Shown here in pieces: positions 12,936-24,360 of a stretch of DNA of 64,000 nt (within the stretch, counting starts at the first letter, position 1; every line of letters starts with the position of its first letter). This DNA comes from Aspidiotus rigidus (Eukaryota; Arthropoda; Insecta; Hemiptera; Diaspididae). The stretch spans positions 16,590,501 through 16,654,500 of the forward strand of contig JAVHKY010000025.1 of the NCBI GenBank assembly GCA_035079385.1, read 5' to 3'. The translations under genes were made by a program, and so were the position numbers. The notes beneath the pieces were generated by a model. That model was not told the DNA's origin. It made no database searches and worked only from the letters and a program-made list of their open reading frames with translations.

Positions 12936-14940
12936 AGATCAAATATGGCCAGAGAAGCGAGGAAAATTCCGACTATACAGCTGTATAATAATATCAGAAG
13001 ATTTTGAAAGATTTTGACCGTCAAGCTGTACATCAAGAAGGCCAAAGGCTATTTGGAAAAATGCGTGGGAACACTGTGACCTACTAGAAAGAAAACACAA
13101 TTACAGTCACGTAACTATGTTTCATGAATATAGGCGCGTATCGAAGAGCGGCTGGGTGGGCTAAAGCTCCCCCTTAGGCTCAAAAAATGAATCTATTTTA
13201 TTGACCATTACCGAATAGTGATACATTTTTTGCGCGCATTTTGTTTTGCTTTTTGTGAGGGAAGAATAGCCCCTCCCTAAGGAAATGTATACGTGCGCGC
13301 TTGCGTAAATACGAGGAAACTCTTCTACTCTCTGCGTTTTTCGGGAGCTTATAGCTTTTGGCCACTTGGAGAGATTTCGACCTTCGAGCTATATTAGGGA
13401 ACTTGAAAAGATGTTGACCTTCGAGCTGTATGCATGAGGGCTGTGGTCCAAAGGGCTTTTCCAAAAGAGGGGCTTTGAAAGAGTCTAATCCGATTATCGA
13501 AATCTAGAAGTCGCCTATGAAACATGCTCCTTTTTCGCCTCAATTAACGTTCTTAATGAAAGAGGCCACGCGAGCAACGAGAAAGGTGGCTTAGAGCCCC
13601 TATAGACGTGAATCAAATCCATTTTCCGTCCACGCCGTGCTACCTTTTGAAATTATCTCATCATTCGAAGGAAATGAAGGAGCAAGAAGCGAGAGGACTC
13701 GAGCATTTTTTTGGTCACTTCCTCGTTTCATCGATAGCAAGTCTACAATCGTTCCCACGAAGTTAATTAACGACGTTGAAAGAATAGGACGCGCAATAGC
13801 GGGCGAGGTGATTTTCTCCATCGATCGACGAACTTTTCATCCACCTAATGCGCGACTCGATGCAAAGTCGTTTTGCTTAAGTACAGAAGTTAAGTTAGAA
13901 TAATTTAAATTTAGCGTAGTAATATGCGGACGAGCTTTCTGGAATAATGTTTGTCGATTGTTGACGCGCGACGTCGTTCGCCGTACCATCAAAAAAGACG
14001 AGCCTTTTTTGTGCCATCTTGCCAGCACGTCATTAAAGGATTAGCGTTTCTTCCCGCAAAATCCTGTTCGATCGTCTCTAAATCCATTTACTTTTTGGAT
14101 ATGTCATGAAAATCGTGATTCGACGCGTTATTTTTGATTAAACTTCGAACGTTATTTTATCATGGGCGCAGCTTTAAAATATCGTCGAATGCGAAGTATA
14201 ATATGTATATACAGCGACAATATAAGTTTAGCAAATTTGCGTACAGCCGTATCTCGCCGGTATAGTTTCGAAAATTTTACTTCATAATATAGCAGCTCTC
14301 GTGATAAGTTTTGTTAATCGAACTAAATCTTTCTCGTAGTTCAAACAATTTTTTTTTTTAGAGTTTAAATGCGTGTGGCAACCTTAGAACGTCAGACGTA
14401 AATTGTACCACACAGTGCTTTTTCGATTATCAATCATACGATCGTGAAAATAATACGGAAAAGATGGAAAAAGGAATTATGCCCAGATTATCAAGTTTTA
14501 ATGAGTTTCAACAAAAGATGATAGAAGTCGTCAAAAAAGACGTCAATTTCGTATCATATTATTAGGAAGTCACCGATAAATATAGAAATTCCAGATTTCC
14601 GTTCTAACTTGAGATGTTTAATTTCGACGTCTTTTTGTCGCGATTTAATTATAACTTGTATTGGAGTCGATTTGGAAGAATGGTTGATTATTTCGAACTC
14701 GCGGACGAATTAAAACAGAATCCTCGTGGGATTTTTGTTTGTAGGAAATGGGAAAGATCGTTTGTGAGAGCGTTGCATAATTTTTTTCTATTATGTACTC
14801 TTCATTATACGAAATAAAATTAGTCCTCTTCTTTGTTGAAGTCAGGATCTTCTCTCCCTGAAAATTTTTCTAGCTGCGCATCTTTCAATATACCTGTTTT
14901 CTAATTTTTGTGTTTCCCAGCTAGTCACTCGACCGACGGA
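12936..14940. other. No gene recognised
   Basis: No coding motif was seen on either strand. CpG-containing unique sequence around 13550-14450 looks like host intronic or intergenic DNA. Confidence 0.4.
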
Positions 14941-15095
14941 AACAGTCGACGAAATTTTCGAAGAATTTACTTGATCTCAGAAAGACCAAAGAAGAAGCAC
15001 AGATTTGCAGGATCAATACCATGGTCAAGATAGCCCGTATTCACACATCAACAGACTCGAGTTAAAGAAATTATAACTGCAATTGACATCATTTA

Positions 15096-15267
15096 AAGGC
15101 TAGAACACATCGGTCAAATAATGTTCATGATAAGTTTTACCAGTAAATAAAAAAAATTTGCAATTCTTTTTTTAGTTCTTCTTGGTTCATGTTTTTGATC
15201 CAAATTTCGCGGCACACCTATGGTACACACTTGCGGCACATTGATGTACACCGGTTGAGAAAAACTG
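15096..15267 (+). mobile_element. hAT-like element 3' end, copy 2
   Basis: Homologous to 11600-11783 in the same orientation, including a CGCGGCACACC block, CACCGGTTGAGAAAAACTG at the tip and a shared GCTAGAACA-like stretch at its start. More diverged in the palindrome than copy 1. Confidence 0.5.
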
Positions 15268-15559
15268 CCGTAAGCTTACAACGGAAGACTAAGATTGGAG
15301 AGCAAGGGTGCCAGAACAAACGTAGCACCATCAATTCCAACCATTTTGTCCAATTTGGGTCCTGCACATCTACTGCTTTCCTCATCGAGAAGGATTAAAG
15401 GGGAAGGAGACCATCACAATTGAAAATCTCGACGTCAGCACACACGTAGCACTTACGATTCAACCCAGCCCCACCTAAAAAATTTGATCTGAGAGTTTGG
15501 GAACATCTAATATTTGCCACAGTTCAAAAAGGTGCTTCACCGTGTTTCCCGGTAAACAT

Positions 15560-16110
15560 TTTCGCAATGGTTGCCCAGGTATTGAGAGGGCAATAGGGGA
15601 ATAATAGGGTAACCTTGCTTCATTTTTGCAAAGACCTAATGTTGATCTCTGTTTTCCCAATAGTTCCCCGAGTAATAAGAGGGCAATAGGGGAATAACAG
15701 GGTAACCTTGCTTCATTTTTGCAAAGACCTAATGTTGACCTCTGTTTTCCCAATGGTTCCCCGTGTAATAAGAGGGCAATAGGGGAATGACAGGGAAACC
15801 TTGCTTCATTTTTGCAAAGACTTAATGTTGCCCTCTGTCTTCTCAATAGTTTCCTGTGCAATAAGAGGGCAATAGGGGAATAACAGGGCAACCTCGCTTC
15901 ATTTTCGCAAAGACCTAATGTTGACCTCTGTGTTCCCAATAGTTTCCCGAATAATAAAAGGGCAATAGGGAAATTAAAGGGTAATTTTGCCTCCATTTTT
16001 ACGAGACCTAATATTACCCTCTGTTTTCTCAATAGTCTCCCGAGTAATAAGAGCGTGATCGGGGAATTAAAGGGCAGCTTCCTTCAGCTGTTATGAAAAC
16101 CTGATATTAC
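15560..16110. repeat. 93-bp minisatellite with open 31-residue repeat
   Basis: About six tandem units of 93 bp, each with GCAAAGACCTAATGTTGA followed by TCCCAATAGTT, AATAAGAGGGCAATAGGGGA and AACAGGGTAACCTTGC. Because 93 is a multiple of three, a 185-residue minus-strand frame (15475-16032) stays open and encodes a 31-residue repeat (core LGLCKNEARLPCYSPIALLL). I regard the frame as probably fortuitous: there is no start context, signal peptide or flanking coding sequence. Confidence 0.75.
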
Positions 16111-16274
16111 CTTGTATTTTCCCATGTTACCCAGGGTTAAATCCAGTTTTGGGAACTAGTTTTTGATTAACAGATACTCACAAGAGTTCTTGTGAAAGCA
16201 AAAAGCAGAAAATTACTCACAAGAGTTAAGAAAATTGCAAAAACTGCAAAAATAAATTCTACAACTCAAAGCGC

Positions 16275-16809
16275 TGGCCCTTCGCCCCTTTGGTTTTCGG
16301 CCTGCGTTCTACAATCCTATTACAGTCAAAGGGTTGTTTGTCAAGCTGAAAGACCGAGTTTCTGAGGAGGAGAAGAGTTGGGTGTTTAGGTTGGAGTGTA
16401 TGTCGGTGAGACTGGTCGGCAGTTGAAGATCAGGGTGGCTGAACATGTTGTTTGTCAAGCTGAAAGACCGAGTTTCTGAGGAGGAGAAGAGTTGGGTGTT
16501 TAGGTTGGAGTGTATGTCGGTGAGACTGGTCGGCAGTTGAAGATCAGGGTGGCTGAACATGAGAAGGCCTGGGAGAAGGGCAGCGAGGAAGATTCGGCAT
16601 TTGGTGACCATTTAATTACCAGTGGGCATACATCCCGGGGGGGTTCTCAGGTGCTTCTCCACAAGGAAGATTCGTACTGTAAACGCAGGTCTCTGGAACA
16701 CATAGAAATCATTTGTCATACGAATACTGGTGGTGTCATTGTGCTGAACAGGCATGTACCGGATGAAGGTCTGATCGAGCTTGTTTATGAGTCACAACTC
16801 AATGATTAG
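16275..16809 (+). pseudogene. Penelope-like GIY-YIG endonuclease remnant
   Basis: The C-terminal part of a Penelope-like polyprotein. The readable frame from 16510 has YVGETGRQLKIRVAEH (GIY-YIG core), FGDHLITSGH, LLHKEDSY and the conserved C-terminal DEGLIELVYES. The N-terminal coding part is interrupted by a 114-bp tandem duplication, and roughly eight codons with the CEDCGG segment before the tyrosine are deleted. Non-functional. Confidence 0.8.
16333..16560 (+). repeat. Exact 114-bp tandem duplication
   Basis: 16333-16446 is repeated at 16447-16560 with no difference that I can see. Both copies carry the same deletion in the GIY-YIG region, so the duplication came after that deletion. Confidence 0.9.
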
Positions 16810-16880
16810 TTCTTCTTTTTTGTCTCGATTTGGTGTCATTGTATTGTTTCATCGTTGGGTCAGTTGTTTTCTTGTTCTCG

Positions 16881-16912
16881 CTGAAGTTGGTTTTTTAACT
16901 GAAAGCGCTTCG
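16881..16912 (+). ncRNA. Degenerate hammerhead-like motif in Penelope-like 3' region
   Basis: GCTGAAGTTGGTTTTTTAAC then TGAAAGCGC occupies the same position as the better preserved hammerhead-like cores of the related composites. The core has A9 changed to U, so it is probably inactive. Confidence 0.35.
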
Positions 16913-17070
16913 AGTTCGTTGAATTTATTTCTGCAGTTTTTGCAACTTTCTCTACTCTCGTGAATAATTTTCTGCTTTTTGCTTTTGCTTTTTGCTTTGA
17001 CTCTCGCGAGTATCCGTTAATATGAATAGCCGTAATTTAGAGGATCGGATTAATTCCATAGTTTCTGATT

Positions 17071-17732
17071 GATAAAATTTTACTGCGTTAGCTTCTGGAA
17101 AAAATATTTGGGCAATGTGGGCAACAATCAAGATATATTGTTGTTGTAGTATAACCTTGTACTTAGTCGACTTTTCATCAAAAGTGGGTTTTGTGTGGCT
17201 TCTTATAGAAAAAAATTTGAAGAATATGAATTTTTCAAATTCCTTGTAAGTCAACAACGCATTGTAACGCTTCTCCAAGGCTATTTAAAACTTCAAAAAG
17301 TCCAATTTTGAAAATTTTGAGGCTAAAATCCTACATATCAGGTACAATTAATGCTTAAAAAACATACGAGAATTCTTGGATCGAATTTGTTCAAAATTTT
17401 GTGATTTGTATCAAAAGAACTCATATGTCTCAATGAAAATATTAGAATACCTATTCATTTCATCCCTTTAAGGAAAAATTCATTTTTGAAACGTATTCTT
17501 CTTCTAAAAAATTTGTCTTTGTAAACTTACAAAGTATTTATATCATAGCGACAATAAGTCTTAAAATCTCAAGTCGACGCGTCAAGTTTTTCAGTTGAGA
17601 AAAAAAAAAAGTATATATTATATAGAAATATACAGCAAGGAGAGGGGGTACTACACTAGAGACACCACCGGTTATATTGAAAAATTTCAAATAAAATTAC
17701 CGAAAATATTTGAAATTCAAAATCAAACCAAC
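17071..17732. other. No gene recognised
   Basis: AT-rich spacer between two Penelope-like insertions. No motif was seen. Confidence 0.4.
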
Positions 17733-17744
17733 CTATAAACATTA
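17733..17744. repeat. Target-site duplication, left (composite I)
   Basis: CTATAAACATTA, repeated exactly at 20595-20606 on the other side of the composite. Confidence 0.85.
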
Positions 17745-17812
17745 TAAACGAAAAAACGAATACTCTAAAGGGAGAGTAAACAAATGCAAACCGCAGAAAA
17801 TAAAAACGAAGG

Positions 17813-17842
17813 GAGCGCTTTCGGTTAAACAACCATCTTCAG
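17813..17842 (-). ncRNA. Hammerhead-ribozyme-like core (composite I, left arm)
   Basis: The inverted twin of the core at 20458-20487, identical in sequence and on the minus strand, because both arms contain the element's 3' region. Confidence 0.55.
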
Positions 17843-17887
17843 ACCTGAAATGAAAGCAACTGACGAACGAATGAGAAGGAAGAGGTA

Positions 17888-19030
17888 TTAAGATCGTCCG
17901 AACGAGAAATCACGGTGTGAATCATAAACCTGTTCGATCAAGCCATCTTCCGGAATGTACGAGTTGAGTATAGTGATACCGTCAGTGTTGAGGTGACGCA
18001 TTATCTCTATATTCTCGAGGGCGATACGCTTACGGTAGGAATTCTCCTTATGGAGGAGCTTTTCGGATCCCTCGCGGAAACTGTGGCCACTGTTAATCAA
18101 ATGATCAGCGAAAGCTGACTCCCCTAAGCGTCCCTTCTTCCAAGACTTCAGGTGCTCAGCTACTCTAACTTTCATCTGGCGGCTGGTCTCACCAATATAA
18201 AAGCCTCCACAATCCTCACATTCCATCTTATAAACACCACTCCTCTCATCAACCGGTATGGGATCCTTCAGTCTCACAAACAACCTCTTAACTGTGGTAT
18301 GGTTGTAAAACGCGGGTCTGAAACCGAACGGGCGAAGGGCCCGACCCAATTGCCGGGAGAAATTCCCCAGGAAAGGGAGACTGATCCAACGCAAACGGCG
18401 ATCACGGATCGTGTCTCGGGGGAGGGAGGTGGTGGAATCAAGAAGGCTCCTCGTAACTTTCCTCCGAACCATCACGTCGACGTCGACATTGACTCCATTC
18501 ACTCTAGCCAGGTGTTTTATAGTAAGTAATTCTTTCTTATAAGCAGATTGACTCAACGGAATACGAGTCAGTCTGTGAACTAGGCTATGAAAAGCAGCCA
18601 TCTTATGAGCAACAGGACCGAACGAACCACCGTGGACTAAAACATCGGTCGTAGTATCTTTCCTGTAAATTCCAAACTTGTGGATACCGTCTACAATAGA
18701 GATCGATAAATCCAAAAAGTTAATGGAAAATACCCCTATTTCCAACGTAAATTTGATGGAAGGGTACCAGGAATTGAGATACCTCAGAAACTCACCAAGG
18801 AGATCTGGGTGACCAGTCCAGGTACATAGAACGTCATCAACGTACCTGTGCCAGTAGTGAATATGATTAAGTAACACCTGGTTCGAGGAAAAGAGGTCAA
18901 GTTCAAACTTAGACATGAAAATTTCGGAGATAAGAGAGCCTAGAGGTGATCCAATAGGGATCCCTACTTCCTCAGGGAACTCGAAAAATTTCCCTTCAAA
19001 TTTACAGAAGTTAGGGGACCAGCAAGTATT
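17888..19030 (-). pseudogene. Penelope-like RT/GIY-YIG, inverted arm
   Basis: Minus-strand coding part of the inverted arm. It contains the distal reverse-transcriptase motifs (GIPIGSPLGSLISE, the catalytic HRYVDDVLCTW box, INFLDLSISI), a linker, and the GIY-YIG endonuclease (CEDCGGFYIGETSRQMKVRV, ADHLINSGHSF, RKRIALENIEIM) up to the stop at 17888. The N-terminal half of the polymerase is missing. The open frame runs a further 16 codons beyond the junction at 19030 into antisense of the other copy, giving a chimeric start that is not biologically meaningful. Confidence 0.85.
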
Positions 19031-20412
19031 CTCCTTGACCGTTGGTTCAAAAATCGCATTGATTTTGAATCTCCTCATTCGGTCTTGAATTCGGCCTCTT
19101 TAACTGATGTCCTCAAGGATGTAAGCCTTCCCCCACGACCATCTGCTCGTTTGATGTTGTTGGTTTGTTTCCGAATATTCCTAAGGCTGCTACTATCCAG
19201 CGGATGGGTGAGCTACTCATCAGTGCCAACATTCCTCACAATGAGTTTCAGGAATTTTTTGATCTCCTGAATACTTGCTGGTCCCCTAACTTCTGTAAAT
19301 TTGAAGGGAAATTTTTCGAGTTCCCTGAGGAAGTAGGGATCCCTATTGGATCACCTCTAGGCTCTCTTATCTCCGAAATTTTCATGTCTAAGTTTGAACT
19401 TGACCTCTTTTCCTCGAACCAGGTGTTACTTAATCATATTCACTACTGGCACAGGTACGTTGATGACGTTCTATGTACCTGGACTGGTCACCCAGATCTC
19501 CTTGGTGAGTTTCTGAGGTATCTCAATTCCTGGTACCCTTCCATCAAATTTACGTTGGAAATAGGGGTATTTTCCATTAACTTTTTGGATTTATCGATCT
19601 CTATTGTAGACGGTATCCACAAGTTTGGAATTTACAGGAAAGATACTACGACCGATGTTTTAGTCCACGGTGGTTCGTTCGGTCCTGTTGCTCATAAGAT
19701 GGCTGCTTTTCATAGCCTAGTTCACAGACTGACTCGTATTCCGTTGAGTCAATCTGCTTATAAGAAAGAATTACTTACTATAAAACACCTGGCTAGAGTG
19801 AATGGAGTCAATGTCGACGTCGACGTGATGGTTCGGAGGAAAGTTACGAGGAGCCTTCTTGATTCCACCACCTCCCTCCCCCGAGACACGATCCGTGATC
19901 GCCGTTTGCGTTGGATCAGTCTCCCTTTCCTGGGGAATTTCTCCCGGCAATTGGGTCGGGCCCTTCGCCCGTTCGGTTTCAGACCCGCGTTTTACAACCA
20001 TACCACAGTTAAGAGGTTGTTTGTGAGACTGAAGGATCCCATACCGGTTGATGAGAGGAGTGGTGTTTATAAGATGGAATGTGAGGATTGTGGAGGCTTT
20101 TATATTGGTGAGACCAGCCGCCAGATGAAAGTTAGAGTAGCTGAGCACCTGAAGTCTTGGAAGAAGGGACGCTTAGGGGAGTCAGCTTTCGCTGATCATT
20201 TGATTAACAGTGGCCACAGTTTCCGCGAGGGATCCGAAAAGCTCCTCCATAAGGAGAATTCCTACCGTAAGCGTATCGCCCTCGAGAATATAGAGATAAT
20301 GCGTCACCTCAACACTGACGGTATCACTATACTCAACTCGTACATTCCGGAAGATGGCTTGATCGAACAGGTTTATGATTCACACCGTGATTTCTCGTTC
20401 GGACGATCTTAA
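19031..20412 (+). pseudogene. Penelope-like RT/GIY-YIG, forward arm
   Basis: Forward coding part. It begins at LDRWFKNRIDFESPHSVLNS, continues through FDVVGLFPNIPKAATIQRMG and the shared YVDD and GIY-YIG region, and ends at TAA before 20413. Compared with the copy at 40700 there is a short deletion near 19133 (CCCCCACGACC versus CCCCCGGGAACGACC), which shifts the frame; from 19165 the frame is open for 415 codons. The expected protein needs about 350 more N-terminal residues. The YVDD aspartates and the GIY-YIG tyrosines are intact. Confidence 0.85.
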
Positions 20413-20457
20413 TACCTCTTCCTTCTCATTCGTTCGTCAGTTGCTTTCATTTCAGGT

Positions 20458-20487
20458 CTGAAGATGGTTGTTTAACCGAAAGCGCTC
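20458..20487 (+). ncRNA. Hammerhead-ribozyme-like core (composite I, right arm)
   Basis: CTGAAGA, a GGTT-GTTT-AACC hairpin and GAAA occur in the right order and spacing for the conserved hammerhead core (CUGANGA, stem II, GAAA). Penelope-like elements are known to carry hammerhead ribozymes in their terminal regions. I could not settle stems I and III or the cleavage site by eye. Confidence 0.55.
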
Positions 20488-20594
20488 CCTTCGTTTTTAT
20501 TTTCTGCGGTTTGCATTTGTTTACTCTCCCTTTAGAGTATTCGTTTTTTCGTTTATGATGGATAGCCGTAACCTTAAGGAACGGATTCGTTTAA

Positions 20595-20606
20595 CTATAA
20601 ACATTA
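20595..20606. repeat. Target-site duplication, right (composite I)
   Basis: CTATAAACATTA, identical to 17733-17744. Confidence 0.85.
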
Positions 20607-20779
20607 CCTATAATTAAAAATAGCACTGAATTTCACAAATAAATTTTATATTACAACCTTTTGGCTGTATACTCACTAGCGTTCTTCATAAAACTATTTT
20701 AAAATTAATTTATAGATACGGGTAAATCCACAAATTTTCTACAAAATTTAAATTTCACAAGTTGTCGAAGACGGGCCAC

Positions 20780-20880
20780 TTAAACTGATGTATTTAGTAT
20801 AAAAATGGTTCAACGTTCGGGCAGCTGAAGCCTTGGCCCATCTTCGTCAATAGAACCAATTTCAGACCCAGTGATGAGTA
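20780..20880 (-). mobile_element. Relic Penelope-like 3' end (tentative)
   Basis: On the minus strand, TTGACGAAGATGGGCC ... GCTGCCCGAACGTTGAACC resembles the hammerhead-bearing ends of other Penelope-like families (GGGC paired with GCCC, then GAAC in place of GAAA). No coding part is preserved. Confidence 0.3.
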
Positions 20881-21134
20881 TTTTCACTTCAGATATCATA
20901 TTTCATTCTTTTTCAAGCAACTTTTTGAAAAGTAAGCCATTTTTCACCTATAATATTATAATTTTTTATTTATTGATCCCTAATTATAATTTAGTTCAAA
21001 GCATACTAAATATAATTTAATTCAATCACCAATTCACCAAGAAATTCGCGTATTTTCATCTTTACCTACTAGAATAATTTATATTTACAAAATCCTAGTC
21101 TCCAACATCTATACCAAACTCATCTTCATTTGGG

Positions 21135-21310
21135 AGATAGGTCCCCGTAGGTAGGTTAGTTAGGGCGCGACAGGGAAACTAGGTACTTCAAGTTCGAACC
21201 CCGGCCGAGCCCAATACGGGAGGTGATAAAACGCCACGCATTTTGATTTTTTTTCTCCTTCACATTTTCCCCTCGCACTTCCTGTTACTCTTTTTTTAGT
21301 GAACATAATT
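21135..21310 (+). mobile_element. tRNA-derived SINE-like sequence (tentative)
   Basis: A-box-like GTAGGTTAGTTAGGG (about 21151-21165) is followed about 25 bp later by a good B box, AGTTCGAACCCC (21191-21202), the spacing of a pol III internal promoter. The 3' part is T-rich. No second copy is seen in this window, so element status is inferred. Confidence 0.4.
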
Positions 21311-21937
21311 TTTATTTTATACTGATTTTAATTAAAATAAGAAATAATTAAAGAACGTGATACCTAGGGTAACATGTGCATGGGTGATAAATAGGTCACA
21401 TGCATCGCACTGAAAATGAAGGGAAACTTGTTCCCCGAATGTTACCCGCTAAAGAAGCATTCTGATTGGTCCTATGGCATTTATGGAGGTACGTATAAGG
21501 GTAAGCACATGGATTTTTTAGGGCAGATTTTCCGGGGGCTACAAAAGGGCAACCAAATGTTTACCGGTTTGCTACTTTGAGTTACTTGGCAACAGTGCAG
21601 TGGTAGCTCCGATCATTTCATTTAGCGTTGATCTGGGAGGGCCCAAAAATTGGACATTCCAACTAAGGGAGCAAATCCTAACAGTAAACCCGACGGAGGG
21701 TAAGGGGAAACAACCGTTGTATTCATCCTAATCATCTACAAATATATGTAAGATGATCTCAAAGCACGGCCTCAGAAATGTTTTGTTCTGGCGTGGCGTC
21801 CTGAAATCTGGGATCGGGGTGTGAAATATGCGGCTGGAGCCATTTTTGGTGGAAATATGGAACATGCTGGCAAACTGGACTATAAAAAGCAACAGTTGAA
21901 AACTGACGTACTCGGACTTGGCGAGGCTAGATACCCA

Positions 21938-22133
21938 CACTGAGAGACAACAATAGTCTTGGTGACTAGAAAAAAAGTGTTAACTCAAGACATCTCACCT
22001 ATTTCTATTCACTATGACTAGATTTTACAATTGAAATAACAGGAAAAACGGATCAACCCCTGACAAAAAAAAAGGTGGTTGTCTTAAGTTGACTTTTTTT
22101 TCTAGTCACCAAGACTATTCTCTTCTCTCAGTG
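21938..22133. mobile_element. MITE with about 55-bp inverted termini
   Basis: The left end, CACTGAGAGACAACAATAGT then CTTGGTGACTAGAAAAAAAG, is matched in reverse complement by the right end (CACTGAGAGAAGAGAATAGT then CTTGGTGACTAGAAAAAAAA). Only about 80 bp of unique sequence lie between, with no ORF. The CACTG tip recalls CACTA elements, but a 3-bp target duplication is not evident. Confidence 0.7.
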
Positions 22134-24360
22134 CAGGTGTAGGACAAATCTCCAGAATGAAGGATCTGAGACGCTCATTAGGATGTTCGTGAATCGATTT
22201 ATTCCGGTCTGCTATTCCGAAGGTCACCATTGCTTTATGGATCACCAACCTCTGTCGCAGAGATGGTGTTTGGTAAAGAAGTGCAAAGCCTTTCGCGAGC
22301 GGATGGCAGATATGAAGCGGTTGGAAAGCGAGGTTACATAATAAGAGTGGGACAAAACTCCTAGATGAGACTGCCACTGCTTGGCAGTTTCTGTATTCGG
22401 TGAATATAATAATTCCAATTCGTTCGAGGAAACGAAGGATGGCGAAGGTAATGATGACTTTATTTCAAATTGAATACCTGCACTCCTCTCATGGTAATTG
22501 GTTCATGTGGAAGGAATGGGTCAACATTTTTGAAGGAAGTATACTGATTGAATTTCACGCAGCAGATGCTGGGCACATGTAACTTTGAATGGGGTAGTTA
22601 TACAATTCTTTGTTAAAAATTTTAGGCCTTCGTTTTGTCATATATTGAACCCAAGGACGGAAGGAGAATGTGAAAAGTTTAAGATGCACTAGGTGCATTG
22701 TCTTATTTCTTTGCTATTATTTTCGACAACCGAAAGACTGTATTCACATTCCACGTCTCGTCATCATTCGCGCACTCGGGGATTTCACGACGTTAAAGAC
22801 GATTATGGAAATTGCGGGTGAACTTTTTCCCTCCCGTCTTCACGTACAAAATAGTTCGACTTTACATCGCCTCCCCTTCTGCGGTTATTAACGGTGCCGG
22901 AGCAATATTTAAACTGGAAGTAAATAAACCACGTATACGACGGGGAAAGTGAAATAAAGCTAAATGCGTGTTTCGTTGGGATTTTCAAATCAAAAATCTT
23001 TGAATTTCTCTTACACAATTGTTCTCGCCGTGACTTGAATTATTCCTACCCCCTATAATAGATTACGTTACATCGCGTTCGTTGTATTTGTAATTTTCTA
23101 ACGTAATCCTACCGGAGATGAACGGAATATCATTTTCTATCCCGCGCCTCACAAACGTGGCCAGATTTTGGGAGAATTTTTCTTCTCGTACACCTGTTGC
23201 CCTGCCATATTTGGCCCGTCTTACACCATACAACATTGTACAATAATCTAATTCTATTTGTAGATTATACGTCAGAAGAGTTGTCCGCGTTACTCTAGGT
23301 ACAGCATAATGAACATATTATGAATGTAGCGGGAGAAACTGCAAAATTTTAATCCGCGCTCGTTTCGAAATCGTAATTTATCGAGTTCTGCTTCGTAACA
23401 TTTAATTTTGCGGAACATTTCGTAAGTAATTACCTTTTCAGGGTGCCGGAGAAAATTTTCGTATGGTTGGAATACGCGAGCGCGCGCTACTGGCGCTTGC
23501 GAGAGGGAACCGAATTTAATTTAAACTCCTGTGATTCGTAATGAGAATGTGAAGGAATTACCTACGAGACGACACGGTATATTACTCGTACCGGAGAGTC
23601 ATAATGATATTAAGACGAAAGTTATAATCTTGATGTGTTCTACACGCTGTATAAATTGAATAAAAAAGGTAATGTGTGTACTCGTACTTGATGTAGTTTC
23701 ACGACAAGTAGAAAATCGACTCTTCGCTTCGTATCGTAGCCAACTCACTTGTACAGGAACGCGATAGTACAAATATATTACAAACAGGATCTTGCTCATC
23801 ATACAACAACTAGGCCTACCTGGCCCCAATCGAATTTCAAAGGGAAATATTACACAGTTCGTCGCCCCGGGTAATTCCGTAGAATCCGCGTTTGAAAGGG
23901 GGGCATTGGAGCATGTAGGTGTTCCCCCGACACACCGCTCCTCCGGCACCGGTATCCACCCATTTAGGGCATTGCGTCGTTAGTCCGAAGGGGTCGGATT
24001 GAGAGTGACCTGGCTCCATTTTCTCCTCGAGGTCCGGAGCGCTGTGCAATGTCTGTCAATAAGGCCACTACAGAGGTCTGCCCGAGGAAGCGCTCAGCAT
24101 TCAACTTGGAATTCAGGTAGTTCTGTGCCATGGACGCACGCGTATCTACTCCGCCACCCGAGCTTTCATCCACCACAGAGAGCTCACCAGGAGATCACCA
24201 GCAACTCTGGGCTTCACTTCCTTCCTCTCTTCTCCTTTTTTTGGTTGGCTTTTTCCCCTTTGTTTTGTTGGCGGTCCCTTCTGATCGCCTTGTGTTTGGA
24301 GAAGCAGCAGAATTATGGCTAATGGTACACGTAGATACGCGAGGCAATAGCTTGACAATC
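22134..24360. other. No gene recognised
   Basis: Mixed sequence without a supported gene. 22650-23590 is moderately CpG-containing and looks like unique host DNA. 23800-24350 is GC-richer and may be eroded repeat DNA next to the following LINE, but I found no homology within the window. Confidence 0.35.

Larger units (their letters stand above)
16169..17058 (+). mobile_element. Penelope-like composite III (old, family A)
   Basis: Old copy of the same Penelope-like family as the composites at 17745 and 37602. The left part (about 16169-16274) is an inverted copy of the element's 3' end (compare 16906-17030). It joins a forward fragment starting near 16275 (GPFGFRPAFYNP-like coding) and running to the conserved 3' tip GAATAGCCGTAATTTAGAGG near 17020-17050. 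The flanks TAGTTTTTGATT (16157-16168) and TAGTTTCTGATT (17059-17070) match at 11 of 12 bases and look like an aged target-site duplication. Confidence 0.75.
17745..20594 (+). mobile_element. Penelope-like composite I (young, family A)
   Basis: Inverted composite of a Penelope-like retroelement. A minus-oriented partial copy (17745-19030) abuts a plus-oriented copy that starts at 19031 and runs to 20594. Positions 17745-19030 are the reverse complement of 19270-20555 (1286 bp) with essentially no differences. The 12-bp word CTATAAACATTA flanks the whole unit at 17733-17744 and 20595-20606, so both halves integrated together. Only the right side has the terminal tail (about 20557-20594, with GGATAGCCGTAACC). 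The forward copy is 5'-truncated within the reverse-transcriptase domain. Confidence 0.9.

Noticed and set aside
15600..15960. Sequence resembling the I-SceI homing site (TAGGGGAATAACAGGGTAAC)
   Set aside because: It has extra bases inside the 18-bp site, and it is simply part of the 93-bp minisatellite unit; no homing endonuclease or intron is nearby.
18152..20148. Two identical 125-residue frames antisense to the Penelope-like ORFs
   Set aside because: They are antisense shadows of the GIY-YIG coding region, identical only because the arms are inverted repeats.
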